Source: Ichthyobacterium seriolicida (lineage in GTDB: Bacteria > Bacteroidota > Bacteroidia > Flavobacteriales > Ichthyobacteriaceae). Taken from it: a DNA stretch of 64,000 nt. Numbering within the stretch: the first letter of the stretch is position 1; every line of letters starts with the position of its first letter. This document shows positions 45,129-53,923 of the stretch, in pieces. The stretch spans positions 1,836,612 to 1,900,611 of the forward strand of contig NZ_AP014564.1 in the NCBI RefSeq assembly GCF_002369955.1. The letters run 5' to 3'. The translations under genes and the position numbers were made by a program. Below the pieces are notes generated by a model. It was not told where the DNA came from. It saw only the letters and a list, made by a program, of their open reading frames with translations, and did no database searches.

Positions 45129-46670
45129 TTATGAGACCTTTTTTCGAAGATTGTGTGCCAAAGCATGTAATCCAAATTCTAATTCTGCTTTTTTAATCCC
45201 TTTATGTGTAAATCTCTTGAAGTTTCGGTTTGATTTGATATGTCCGAAGACAGGTTCTACATCTGATGTTCTTTTTTACGTCTATTTTGACCTTCATTAC
45301 TCTTGAGCCTATTACGCATTATATTCTTGTGCCTTTCAAGATGATGATTACGTTCTATCTTTCTATTGTACTTTGATTTATGGCAAAGCCCTCGTAGTGA
45401 ACAACCTTGACAATTTTGTGCTTGATATACGCTGGAAGTCTGATTGTAACCTGATTTTGTAGTATTCTTTCATTCATAGATTTTATCCATTCTTTGGCCC
45501 ATAGGACAACACATAGTTATCTTCTTGTTCATTATAATGAAGATTATCTCTATGAAAGTCAACATTAGAGTTTTTCTTTCGATTAGATTTATAAGTCCGT
45601 TGCTCTTTATCAAAAGTGTTATACTTAACATATCCACTTATTTCAACATCTTCTAGGTATTGGTAATTTTCTTCACTCCCATAACCAGCATCTGCACTAA
45701 GGTATTTGGGAAGTGATTGATATAGTTTCTCGTAAGACTGTAAATGAGGTTTTAGTGTATGGATGTCATTTGTATTCTGATGTAGACTGTAGTGTATGAT
45801 AAACTGTGATTCTGTACTGATTTGAACATTATACCCTGGCTTTAATTGACCATTGAGCATATGATCTTCTTTCATGCGCATAAAGGTAGCGTCAGGATCC
45901 GTTTTACTATAGCTGTTACGACCTGATAGTATTTGTTCTTGTTGCTGATACTTTTCAAGGTTGATTGGGAAATTCTTTTCCATATAGCGTGCCTTGGCTT
46001 TGGCTTTACTGCTTGCTTTGGTATTACCTTTGAGTATCTTATTGATTTTAGTAGCAGTCTTTTCTACTTTCTCTTTATCAATCTTGCTAAAGTCTTGAGC
46101 GGTAGGATCTAGATCTTCTTCATCTGCGATACTCTAAGCATACTGCCACATATTTTCCAGTTGCTCGGACATTTTCTCTTTACGAGTCTTAATCGCATTA
46201 CCCCAAACAAAAGTATAACGTCCAGCCATGGATTCAATTTTAGTCCCATCTGTAAAGACTTCCTTGAGGGTTAACAAACCTTCATCTGCCAATAACAAGA
46301 CCACTTGTTTGAAAATATCTTTAAAAATGGTCTTGAGTTTTTTACTACGGAATCGAGCAATGGTATTGTGATCTACTACCTGTTGAGCTGAAAGCCACAT
46401 ATAAATGATGTTTTCACGCATTGCCTTGTCAATTTTTCTTGAAGAATAGGTATTATCCATGTAGGCATATACCATTACTTTGAGCATCATCTTAGGATGG
46501 TAGCTTGGTTTGCCTTCTTTACTGTACTCAGAAATCAATAAATTGAGGTTTAGTTGTTCAATCACACCATTGACAACTCGCACAGGATGATCTGCAGGAA
46601 TCAATTCTTCGATACTAGGTGGAAAAAGCCAATTTTGTCCTTGGTTATAGTCCCTGAAATTTGTATTCAT
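45129..46670 (-). pseudogene. IS1182-family transposase, broken by stops and frameshifts
   Basis: The N-terminal part from 46670 (MNTNFRDYNQGQNWLFPPSIEEL...PADHPVRVVNGVIEQLN...PKMMLKVMVYAYMDNTYSSRKI) is intact to an amber TAG at 46134-46136. The same frame then continues through [22 protein letters not shown] into the middle part, where the catalytic Asp in SADAGYG is visible. A frameshift near 45500, a TGA and another frameshift follow, before the conserved end DVEPVFGHIKSNRNFKRFTHKGI...ALAHNLRKK. At least four disruptions make it inactive. Confidence 0.9.
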
Positions 46671-46705
46671 ACTATTTGATTATCAATCAGTTAGCAAGAT
46701 ACAAA

Positions 46706-46925
46706 TTAACCTAGATTATTCATGGTTATATTTCAATATTTGATATGAGGTATTAATTTTAAAGGGTTTTAACCAAATCTAGACCACTTTAGATGGTCCC
46801 CAAAAATGGGGAACAAAAATACATTGTTTATAAACTTGAGTTAGATGGATATTTCCTTAGAAATACTGAATAAAACAATACTTTTAACCTGAAAAATTCA
46901 TGTGACTATGAATAATCTGGGTTAA
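46706..46925. repeat. 220-bp MITE-like element inside the IS
   Basis: TTAACCTAGATTATTCAT at the left end is matched, inverted, by TTAACCCAGATTATTCAT at the right end (19 of 21 bases over the full repeat). The IS remnant at 1247-1393 lacks this segment and joins directly, so it is an insertion. No ORF is inside. Related ends occur at 905-924, 2769-2881 and perhaps 63137-63300. Confidence 0.75.
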
Positions 46926-46950
46926 CGGGTAAAAACTACACTTTTAAACA

Positions 46951-46983
46951 AAAAAACTACCTCGGTTTTGAGACGGCTTCTTT
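46951..46983 (-). terminator. IS-end hairpin acting as secG terminator
   Basis: On the minus strand GCCGTCTC pairs imperfectly with GAGGTAGT around AAAACC, then seven T residues. It lies 73 bases past the secG stop and is the IS right end, as at 1361-1393. Confidence 0.5.
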
Positions 46984-47055
46984 CACATTCAAATTAATCT
47001 GAGAAAAATCTTTTCCCAAGATGAGGAAAAATACTATAATCTATGTTAAAAATGT

Positions 47056-47451
47056 CTATTCCTTAACTGAAGGATCTTTATCACTCTTCTCCGAAGAAGA
47101 ATCAGCATCAACATCAGTATCAGTTTGTAATGAATCATCACTTAAAGGAGCTGCAATAGGATCTACATCTGGCAAATACAAATTTTCAATATGTTCTTCC
47201 ACATCAGAAACTGGAATTTCATTTTGTATAACAAAATTAGATGATACAACTAACACGACTAACAGAGAGAACAAAATCCATGTACTTTTTTCTAAAAAAT
47301 CATTAGCTTTTTGCACTCCTACCACATTAGTAGCGCTTGCTCCAAAAGTTGAAGATAAGCCTCCTCCACTTGGATTTTGAACTAGAACAACCAACACCAA
47401 TAACATACAAATGACTACTATCAGTATCACCAATAATGCATAAACTCCCAT
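47056..47451 (-). CDS. secG: Preprotein translocase subunit SecG
   Basis: The 131-residue protein starts MGVYALLVILIVVICMLLVLVVLVQNPSGGGLSSTFG, the SecG signature with the NP-x-GGG loop, and has the second membrane helix ILFSLLVVLVVSSNFVI. The C-terminal 50 residues are an acidic tail rich in Asp and Ser. SecG assists SecYEG protein export. It is transcribed alone, and the IS1182-type element lies 73 bases beyond its stop. Confidence 0.93.
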   Translation of the reverse strand: MGVYALLVILIVVICMLLVLVVLVQNPSGGGLSSTFGASATNVVGVQKANDFLEKSTWILFSLLVVLVVSSNFVIQNEIPVSDVEEHIENLYLPDVDPIAAPLSDDSLQTDTDVDADSSSEKSDKDPSVKE

Positions 47452-47476
47452 AGAAATCTTTTTAAATTTTGCAATG

Positions 47477-47484
47477 CAAATCTA
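47477..47484 (-). promoter_or_regulatory. -7 box TAGATTTG for secG
   Basis: TAGATTTG on the minus strand fits TAnnTTTG, 26 bases before the start of secG. Confidence 0.4.
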
Positions 47485-47675
47485 ATTAATTATTTACAAT
47501 ATCCGCTAATTAAATGATAAGCCCCAATCATATCATCCTAAAAAAAAGTATTTCTAAACCTTAGTTCTGTTTATTATTATTTAGAAATAAAAATTATCAT
47601 GTAAAGTAATCACATAAAAAAAATGGAGCAAAAAGCCCCCTTTTCTATTGTAAATAATTGATTTTTTAAATACTA

Positions 47676-48027
47676 CTAACTAGACGCAGTAGCATTGATT
47701 GTTAACTTGTAGTATTTTTTTTGCTTGTTCCATCTTGTGCTACTACTGTGAATTTATAACTAATTGCGCTAGCGCCAGAAGTTCCTTTAAAGACTATTGT
47801 AGCAGCACTAGACTTGGTTGCTGAATATGTAAACTGCGAGTTATAAGGAAGCCTTATAAATATACTATCTCCGACTATATCTCCAGATTTAGTCTCAAAC
47901 TTATCTGGGTAACCTTAGAATCTACAACAATAACTTTTCCTTTGGCCCTAGGAGGAGTTTTAGTAATAAAGAGTTTTTCGTAGAACTCGGAGACATTATT
48001 ATCATCAGTTAGATTCTTACTCTTATC
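47676..48027 (-). pseudogene. Fragment of a DUF5018-like lipoprotein, paralogue of 48152-49330
   Basis: The minus strand gives, with frame changes, VSEFYEKLFITKTPPRA, KFETKSGDIVGDSIFIRLPYN and ISYKFTVVAQDGTS. These match LFIIKTPERA, GDNIYVKMPYN and IIFKVVAQNGI in the intact neighbour. At least two frameshifts are present, one in a run of A near the end, so the tail YYKLTINATASS is out of frame. The first codons, signal and lipobox are missing; the fragment begins at the terminator hairpin. Confidence 0.75.
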
Positions 48028-48068
48028 GAAAAAGCCCTAGAACTAAAGATTAGTTCTAGGGCTTTTTC
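48028..48068. terminator. Perfect 18-bp terminator stem
   Basis: GAAAAAGCCCTAGAACTA at 48028-48045 pairs with its exact complement at 48051-48068 around a five-base loop, with A/T runs on both sides. It follows the lipoprotein gene at 48152 and marks the edge of the pseudogene fragment. Confidence 0.9.
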
Positions 48069-48151
48069 GGCTGTATCATTTGGTTTTCTACATGAGAAAA
48101 CTACTAGACCAAATGTCTAGTAGCGATAAGATTTTAAATAAATATTTCATT

Positions 48152-49330
48152 TTAAAAACGAGGACGAGTATTCTTATTCTTAAATATCAATTTGTAGAAC
48201 TTTTTGTTTATTCCATTTTGAGCTACTACTTTAAAAATTATACCGTTATCTACAAGAGGCATTGGATTATACATCTTAAATCCTGTATTAGGAATTATTG
48301 GACAGATTTTTTGTTTATACTTAACATCGCAATCTGTTCCGTTAACACCTTCAACACTAAAAAACGCCCCATCAGGAAGCACAGCTCCATCAGCTATAAA
48401 CTCAAAATTCGGCATTGTAAACTTTGGGTTGTCACCATCATAATCATGAGCGAGAATCCCAATATCAAATGATTTCTCTGGGTTACTGATAGTAGTCGAA
48501 ACAAAATGGTGACTCAAGGTCCCTCCCTCAAAATGCATTTCTATAGCGTTTGCTTCTGAATCTCCATTTTTACTAGTTAATGCAGTAGTAAGCACAGGTG
48601 TAACAGCTTTAGAAGTTTTACTTAAACCATTACACTTTCCATGATTTTTACCGTTTACTTCGGCATTTTCACACACATAACTATTATTAGCAGTAATAGT
48701 TTCCTCTAGCTTTTTATATTGGTGATTTCTAGTAAAAGAAAGGTTGTTAATAGGAGAGTCTACAGTTGTATCAGTAGGAAAAAGATCACATTTATCTGAT
48801 GCTGATTTAGCCGCATCTTTATCGTACTTAAAATGAATAGAATACTCCTTTTCAATATCCTTATCTCCTATTTTCTTAGGAAGTTTTTTAACTACACCTG
48901 TAATCATTTTTTGATGAGTAAACTCATTTGCTCCTATACTGATAGGTATATCGAAAGTAGCAGGACTAGTGCCTGGAGCACTTGAAGAAGTAATTGTAGC
49001 AGTAAGGATGCCAGCTTCATCTAATTTTAACGCTGGGTTATATGGCATTTTTACATAAATATTATCTCCTTCAATAGTAATTTTTGAGTTAAGCGCTTTT
49101 TGCTCTTCAGTATATGCTGATATTGCTCTCTCAGGAGTCTTTATAATAAATAAGCTCTTAAACAAGTCACTAACGTCTTGTTTGTCTTCAACAGTAACCT
49201 TGTTCTTCTCCGCTAAGAAATCTATACTTTTAACCTCCGTTATTTGATTTTTATCAATCTCTTTTCCACAAGAGAAAACAATAACACCTGATGTTAGCAT
49301 TGCTAACAAATTTCTAAACATTTTTTTCAT
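48152..49330 (-). CDS. DUF5018-like lipoprotein with Cys clusters
   Basis: The 392-residue protein has a signal with lipobox (VIVFSC, Cys 21), an N-terminal module ending in KMPYNPALKL, and a middle region with Cys in SDKCDLFP, YVCENAEVNGKNHGKCNGL and GTDCDVKYKQKICP, which could form two or three disulfides. The end (IIFKVVAQNGINKKFYKLIF) is the typical final strand of the lipoprotein group. It is the intact paralogue of the fragment at 47676-48027. Function unknown; a surface role is inferred from the lipoprotein signal. Confidence 0.75.
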   Translation of the reverse strand: MKKMFRNLLAMLTSGVIVFSCGKEIDKNQITEVKSIDFLAEKNKVTVEDKQDVSDLFKSLFIIKTPERAISAYTEEQKALNSKITIEGDNIYVKMPYNPALKLDEAGILTATITSSSAPGTSPATFDIPISIGANEFTHQKMITGVVKKLPKKIGDKDIEKEYSIHFKYDKDAAKSASDKCDLFPTDTTVDSPINNLSFTRNHQYKKLEETITANNSYVCENAEVNGKNHGKCNGLSKTSKAVTPVLTTALTSKNGDSEANAIEMHFEGGTLSHHFVSTTISNPEKSFDIGILAHDYDGDNPKFTMPNFEFIADGAVLPDGAFFSVEGVNGTDCDVKYKQKICPIIPNTGFKMYNPMPLVDNGIIFKVVAQNGINKKFYKLIFKNKNTRPRF

Positions 49331-49486
49331 TTTTTTTTAGATTTAAAATTTAATAAATAACAAACCGCTCATTTACTACATGAGTAGTTTACTAAATTAA
49401 TGTTATTTTTTTAATTTTTTAAAACTTTTCTTTGATGTTTAAAATATTTGCCGACAGAACGCACATCGCAGAAAAGGAAGAACTTA

Positions 49487-49707
49487 AAAACCTGAGTTTG
49501 ATTAATAAAAACTCTATAACCTTTGAATTTATTGAGGTCAATAGATTATTAGTGTAATTATTTGAATACTTATGAAGCGACTTAGTGGAAACCTGATATT
49601 TTTTGCATAAAAATATTCAAATGATTATAAATACAGCCCTCTCTAACCTTAGTAAAAAGACTTTCAAATGGTTTAATCAACCAATTTATTAATCAAACTC
49701 AGGTTTT
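49487..49707. repeat. 221-bp MITE-like element with perfect 23-bp inverted repeats
   Basis: The ends at 49487-49509 and 49685-49707 are exact inverted copies of each other over 23 bases, with the core CCTGAGTTTGATTAATAAA. The minus strand between them has a short readable stretch (LIKPFESLFTKVREGCIYNHLNIFM), but there is no start and a stop follows soon after. It may be a remnant of the element that once supplied the transposase. The rest of the gap 49331-49749 shows nothing else. Confidence 0.9.
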
Positions 49708-49749
49708 AAACGATAGTGTCTTTTTATGCCAGAATAATATAAATATATA

Positions 49750-52674
49750 TCATAAGCCTAATACACATGCCTTGTGATACCTTTTACTTACACCCTCATG
49801 ATTTGTAAACTCCATGAATATTATATAAATCCCTTGTCTAGCTCTATCTCCTCTTTCGGTATCTCCATTCCAAGTGACATATCCCCTAGATGGTAAATTC
49901 TCATTTTCCACTATCTTTTTCACTATAAAACTATTGTCATCTAATACATATATTCTAGCCTGAGACTGCTCTTTGATATCGTATTCTATTTTTAGTAAAT
50001 CATCTATTCCATCCCCATTGGGAGAAAACACATTATTCTCAAAATATATAAAATCCCTTTTCACAAAAGTCTCGTTATTTATTTGTTGAGAATTTCGCAT
50101 GGCTGGAGTAGCACCTATTTTTACTGCTGCACTAGTCCAATTATTCTCATTAGATTTTCTGTTTACATCTATTCGCTCTAAGGATATTCCCGTCCTATCC
50201 TTTAGCCATTTGAAATGCATCTTTGATGTATATGACACACTGTCCATAATTGATTTTTCAGGTGTTAAAAGACATACTTTGCCATTATCTTTAGGAATAG
50301 AAGGAAGAGGCATTTCTATATAAGATCCCTCCACAGAGTAAAATTTGTTAAGGGCATCTACGGTTTTGGTAATAGCTATGTATTGATCAGGCTTCATTAA
50401 AAAAGGAGCTATCTTCTTAAGATTCTTATCAATAGAGTTAGAAATATAAAAATTTTCTATTTGTATGTGTTTGTCAGTAGAGTTATAAATTTCCAAAAAC
50501 TTAGACCCTTTTTTATTTGGATTAGAAAGAATTTCTGTAAAAATAATATCTCCATTTAGTGGTTTGTAATTTGAAAATACTACTTTTTGCACAGGTGTTT
50601 TATCTATTTCAAAACCGTCTATGAGAGCTGGAGATAATTCTTTTATAGTGAGTTGAAAATCATCATTGGGAAAATTATCGTCAAAAACTAAGGATAGGAT
50701 ATTGCCTTTTTTAATAACTTCTTTTGGCATGCCTATGTTTTTATTAACTGTATAATTAGAAATATCAAGTGATGAATCTGACAATACACAATTGAAAAAT
50801 AATTTAACAATTCTTTGATCTTTCAGTTCTATTTTCTGTAAATATGGAGGAGCTATCTCCTTGATGACTGAAATGACCGTATCTAATTTTGGGATTTTAA
50901 ATCCGCTTATATCATTTGCCTCTATTCCTTTCAGTTTTATTTTATAATTGGTATTGAGCTCAAAATTTCCATCTAGCGCATCAATTGTAATGCTACGTTT
51001 ATTGACATGAATAGAAGCTACTTTCATTTTATCGATTAGGACGTTTTGCTCTTTAACACTGTTTTTATTTATATCCATATTGAAAACTATCGATAGTTGT
51101 GATGGAGACAAAAAAGAAGCTTTAAGTATTTTTAGGTCTAAGACTCTAAACGACAAACTAGTTTTTATACTCCTAGTTTTAAGTCCTGTAAATCCTTTGA
51201 ATTTCTCTGCTAAAATTGGTTTTACGATTATATCATAAGAGATATTTGAAGAGAGCTTTTTGTTGAGTAATATTTCTACTGTACGATTTTCTCTATTATA
51301 TATGGCCTTGTTCACAACAGTATTGTTTGTAAGAATATAATTATTCCTATTTGTAGCGGATATAGGATCCATAGGTGTAGAAAACTTTATCACAAAAGTT
51401 GAGTCTGTCATTATTTTCAAGCTGTTTATATGAGGTTTTGGCATTTTTATCAGAAATTGTCTTTTATGCGGCTCAGCTTTTTTTACAGGAAAATTAGATT
51501 TTCTCTTAGAAAATAATTTTGTCACATCTAACAAATACATATTATTTGGGATAATGGAAGAATCACTTAAGTGTAATTCTAGAACTCTATTTTCATCGCT
51601 CCAAGATCGAAGGCCAAAAGTCAAAAGATCTGATTTAAACTCTACTTGATCCTCTTGTATGGGGATATTAAAATTCAACTTTAACAACTTAGGATTTAAG
51701 ACTTCTATACTATTTAGTTTGGGAACAGGCAATTCGTAAAAGAGATTATTTTTTATAAAATCAGGGTTTTTGTTTCCATTTTCACCTTCTAAATTTCTTA
51801 TGTGGAGAGTATATCTCTTTCCCTCTGTCATGATTTTTGAAAAATAAAGTTTAATATTTTTCTCTTTTTCATTGTAAATAACACTCGCTGGAGGACCTAT
51901 TTCGCTCAATTGATAATTGCTATTTGATAAAGCGGACGTTCTCTTAACCTTATCAGATAGAGATATTTGTATGCTGTCTACCCCTATAATTTTTACTTGC
52001 TCAATCTCTGTGGACGAATTACCCTCTTGTCTTATAGAAATATCATCGAAGAAAAAATGCATATTCTTAGTCTTAGAGAATTGAACTAAAATGCCAAAAT
52101 ACATTGGATTTACATCTATAATCCCTCTATAAGTGCCAATGGATACAAAATTTTCTCCACCTTCCTTATCTGCAAAAAAGGACCAGGCCCCATCTGTATA
52201 AGTTATTCTAAGTCTGAGAGATAATTTATTTTTAGAGTTTAAAATCTTTTGTCCATTATCAGATTGAAATAATTTCGATTTAATCTTACCCTTTTGTTTA
52301 TACAGACTTATTTTGTCTTTTACTCCACTTTCTCCTCCTATTTTTATGCAAAATCCATTGAGAGACTCTGTTAAATTTTGATTGTCGGAGATCAGATATA
52401 TAAGGGTGTTATTGCTAGAAGAGGGATTTCCGCTATAAGCGCAATAGAATTCCCAAATAATATGATTTGATAAAGTAGATTCAGTACACAGATAAGCTTT
52501 TTTAGATTTAGATAAATCATTTAGTTGTAGCTGACCGTGTTCATTTACTTTGAATTTATCCCTTTCGCCTTCCCACCTAGGATTTGTAGATATATCTTTA
52601 TTAGAAAAATCATCTATAACCTGAGAATACAGCTGCCATGGAAATACTAACAAAAAACATAATATTCTAATCAT
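49750..52674 (-). CDS. Large secreted protein with Ig-like, lamin-tail and FlgD-like C-terminal domains
   Basis: The 974-residue protein has a signal peptide ([16 protein letters not shown]), an N-terminal beta-rich domain, several Ig/SbsA-like repeats (about 225-710), a lamin-tail domain near 715-860 (GDIIFTEILSNPNKKGSKFLEIYNST) and a C-terminal segment NNVFSPNGDGIDDLLKIEYDI...GIYIIFMEFTNHEG, of the gliding-associated/FlgD-like type. This is the make-up of T9SS-exported surface proteins. It is a probable client of the GldKLMN machine encoded upstream. It is followed by manC in opposite gene order on the same strand. Confidence 0.82.
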   Translation of the reverse strand: MIRILCFLLVFPWQLYSQVIDDFSNKDISTNPRWEGERDKFKVNEHGQLQLNDLSKSKKAYLCTESTLSNHIIWEFYCAYSGNPSSSNNTLIYLISDNQNLTESLNGFCIKIGGESGVKDKISLYKQKGKIKSKLFQSDNGQKILNSKNKLSLRLRITYTDGAWSFFADKEGGENFVSIGTYRGIIDVNPMYFGILVQFSKTKNMHFFFDDISIRQEGNSSTEIEQVKIIGVDSIQISLSDKVKRTSALSNSNYQLSEIGPPASVIYNEKEKNIKLYFSKIMTEGKRYTLHIRNLEGENGNKNPDFIKNNLFYELPVPKLNSIEVLNPKLLKLNFNIPIQEDQVEFKSDLLTFGLRSWSDENRVLELHLSDSSIIPNNMYLLDVTKLFSKRKSNFPVKKAEPHKRQFLIKMPKPHINSLKIMTDSTFVIKFSTPMDPISATNRNNYILTNNTVVNKAIYNRENRTVEILLNKKLSSNISYDIIVKPILAEKFKGFTGLKTRSIKTSLSFRVLDLKILKASFLSPSQLSIVFNMDINKNSVKEQNVLIDKMKVASIHVNKRSITIDALDGNFELNTNYKIKLKGIEANDISGFKIPKLDTVISVIKEIAPPYLQKIELKDQRIVKLFFNCVLSDSSLDISNYTVNKNIGMPKEVIKKGNILSLVFDDNFPNDDFQLTIKELSPALIDGFEIDKTPVQKVVFSNYKPLNGDIIFTEILSNPNKKGSKFLEIYNSTDKHIQIENFYISNSIDKNLKKIAPFLMKPDQYIAITKTVDALNKFYSVEGSYIEMPLPSIPKDNGKVCLLTPEKSIMDSVSYTSKMHFKWLKDRTGISLERIDVNRKSNENNWTSAAVKIGATPAMRNSQQINNETFVKRDFIYFENNVFSPNGDGIDDLLKIEYDIKEQSQARIYVLDDNSFIVKKIVENENLPSRGYVTWNGDTERGDRARQGIYIIFMEFTNHEGVSKRYHKACVLGL

Positions 52675-52729
52675 TTCAATTAAAAAGTTAAATGTTAATG
52701 ATTGAATTTCAAAATATTTGAAATATTAT

Positions 52730-53827
52730 TTATACCATATTTTTCTCCGAAGAGTTCCTCTTTTTAAGCTCTTCTATTACTTGTTTTACTTTATCTTCAC
52801 TTTCTATTTTTCGAATTGAAATATTTTTTTCTGTTTCGCAGATTACATAATTTTTGAGTCCCTCCACTACTATTGTTTTTTCTTTACCCACGTGAACTAT
52901 ACAATTTTCAGATTCGTAAAATACAGCATTGTCATGGGCCGTGGCATTTCCTTTTTCATCAATTATAAAATATTCTGATACACTTTTCCAAGTTCCCAAA
53001 TCTGACCAGATAAAATCTCCAATCAGCATAGATATGTTCTCAGCATTTTCCATAATGCCGTAGTCTACAGATATATTTTCTAATTGTGGATATATCTCCT
53101 TTATGTATTCCTCCTCTCTTTGGGTGCCGAAATAATCTAATCCCTCTAAAAACTTGTTATTGATAGAAGGTAAATATTCTTCTAAAGCAGATACAATAGT
53201 ATCTGCAGACCATAAAAAAATACCCGAATTCCAAAAGTAATTTCCATTTTCAACAAATTCTTTAGCGGTTTTTAAATCTGGTTTTTCTATAAATGATTCT
53301 ACGTGTTTTAAATCACTTTGGGCATAGTCGTCATTGTCATGATTTATTTTTATGTATCCGTAATTTACACTTGGAACATTAGGTTTTACACCTATGGTAA
53401 GTATTCTCTTATTTCTATCTACATAATCCAACCCTCTTAGTATTAACTCTTTGAATTTGGGAATATCCAAAACTAAATGATCGGCAGGCGATACCACAAT
53501 ATTAGCATTTTTGTCATTTAACTTTATCTTATGACTTGCATAGGCGATACAGGAAGCTGTGTTTTTGCCTTCTGGCTCTAAAAGTATTTGCTTTTTTTCT
53601 AATGCTGGAAGTTGTTCTAAACACAAACTCTCATACTTCACCGAAGTAACTACATAGAAATTACCATCTGGTATGATCCCACTAAATCTATCGAATGTGT
53701 GTTGTAAAAGAGTACGTCCTGTGGCTAAGATATCTGTGAATTGCTTTGGCTCTTGTTCAGTGCTAAATGGCCATAGACGAGTTCCTAAGCCTCCTGCCAT
53801 TATTACACAATATCTATTGTTTTTCAT
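52730..53827 (-). CDS. manC: Mannose-1-phosphate guanylyltransferase
   Basis: The 365-residue protein has the nucleotidyltransferase signature GGLGTRLWPFSTEQEPKQF, VVSPADHLV for the metal, and FIEKPDLKTAKEFVENGNYFWNSGIF, then a short beta-helix end. It makes GDP-mannose from mannose-1-phosphate and GTP for polysaccharide or glycan synthesis. The isomerase domain of bifunctional ManC is absent. The lamin-tail protein gene lies 55 bases downstream on the same strand. Confidence 0.92.
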   Translation of the reverse strand: MKNNRYCVIMAGGLGTRLWPFSTEQEPKQFTDILATGRTLLQHTFDRFSGIIPDGNFYVVTSVKYESLCLEQLPALEKKQILLEPEGKNTASCIAYASHKIKLNDKNANIVVSPADHLVLDIPKFKELILRGLDYVDRNKRILTIGVKPNVPSVNYGYIKINHDNDDYAQSDLKHVESFIEKPDLKTAKEFVENGNYFWNSGIFLWSADTIVSALEEYLPSINNKFLEGLDYFGTQREEEYIKEIYPQLENISVDYGIMENAENISMLIGDFIWSDLGTWKSVSEYFIIDEKGNATAHDNAVFYESENCIVHVGKEKTIVVEGLKNYVICETEKNISIRKIESEDKVKQVIEELKKRNSSEKNMV

Positions 53828-53848
53828 ATCTCAGTTTAGAAAGGCATC

Positions 53849-53856
53849 CAAATATA
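53849..53856 (-). promoter_or_regulatory. -7 box TATATTTG for manC
   Basis: TATATTTG on the minus strand fits TAnnTTTG, 22 bases before the manC start. Confidence 0.4.
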
Positions 53857-53923
53857 TTAAAAACTAAAACATAGAATCAGAGATGTCTTTTTAAATTCCT
53901 TAAAATCTCAATTTCATTAATAT

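Larger units (their letters stand above)
45039..46983. mobile_element. IS1182-type insertion sequence, decayed
   Basis: Fifteen-base exact inverted repeats bound it: AAAGAAGCCGTCTCA at 45039-45053 and its complement at 46969-46983. Both ends form hairpins with T runs. No target duplication is obvious. The transposase inside is broken (see the pseudogene). A 220-bp MITE-like element sits between the transposase start and the right end. It lies between the acyltransferase gene and secG, 73 bases past the secG stop, and interrupts no gene. Confidence 0.88.

Noticed and set aside
47581-47675. Possible small hairpin or RNA between secG and the lipoprotein fragment
   Set aside because: No convincing stem or conserved motif; AT-rich filler.
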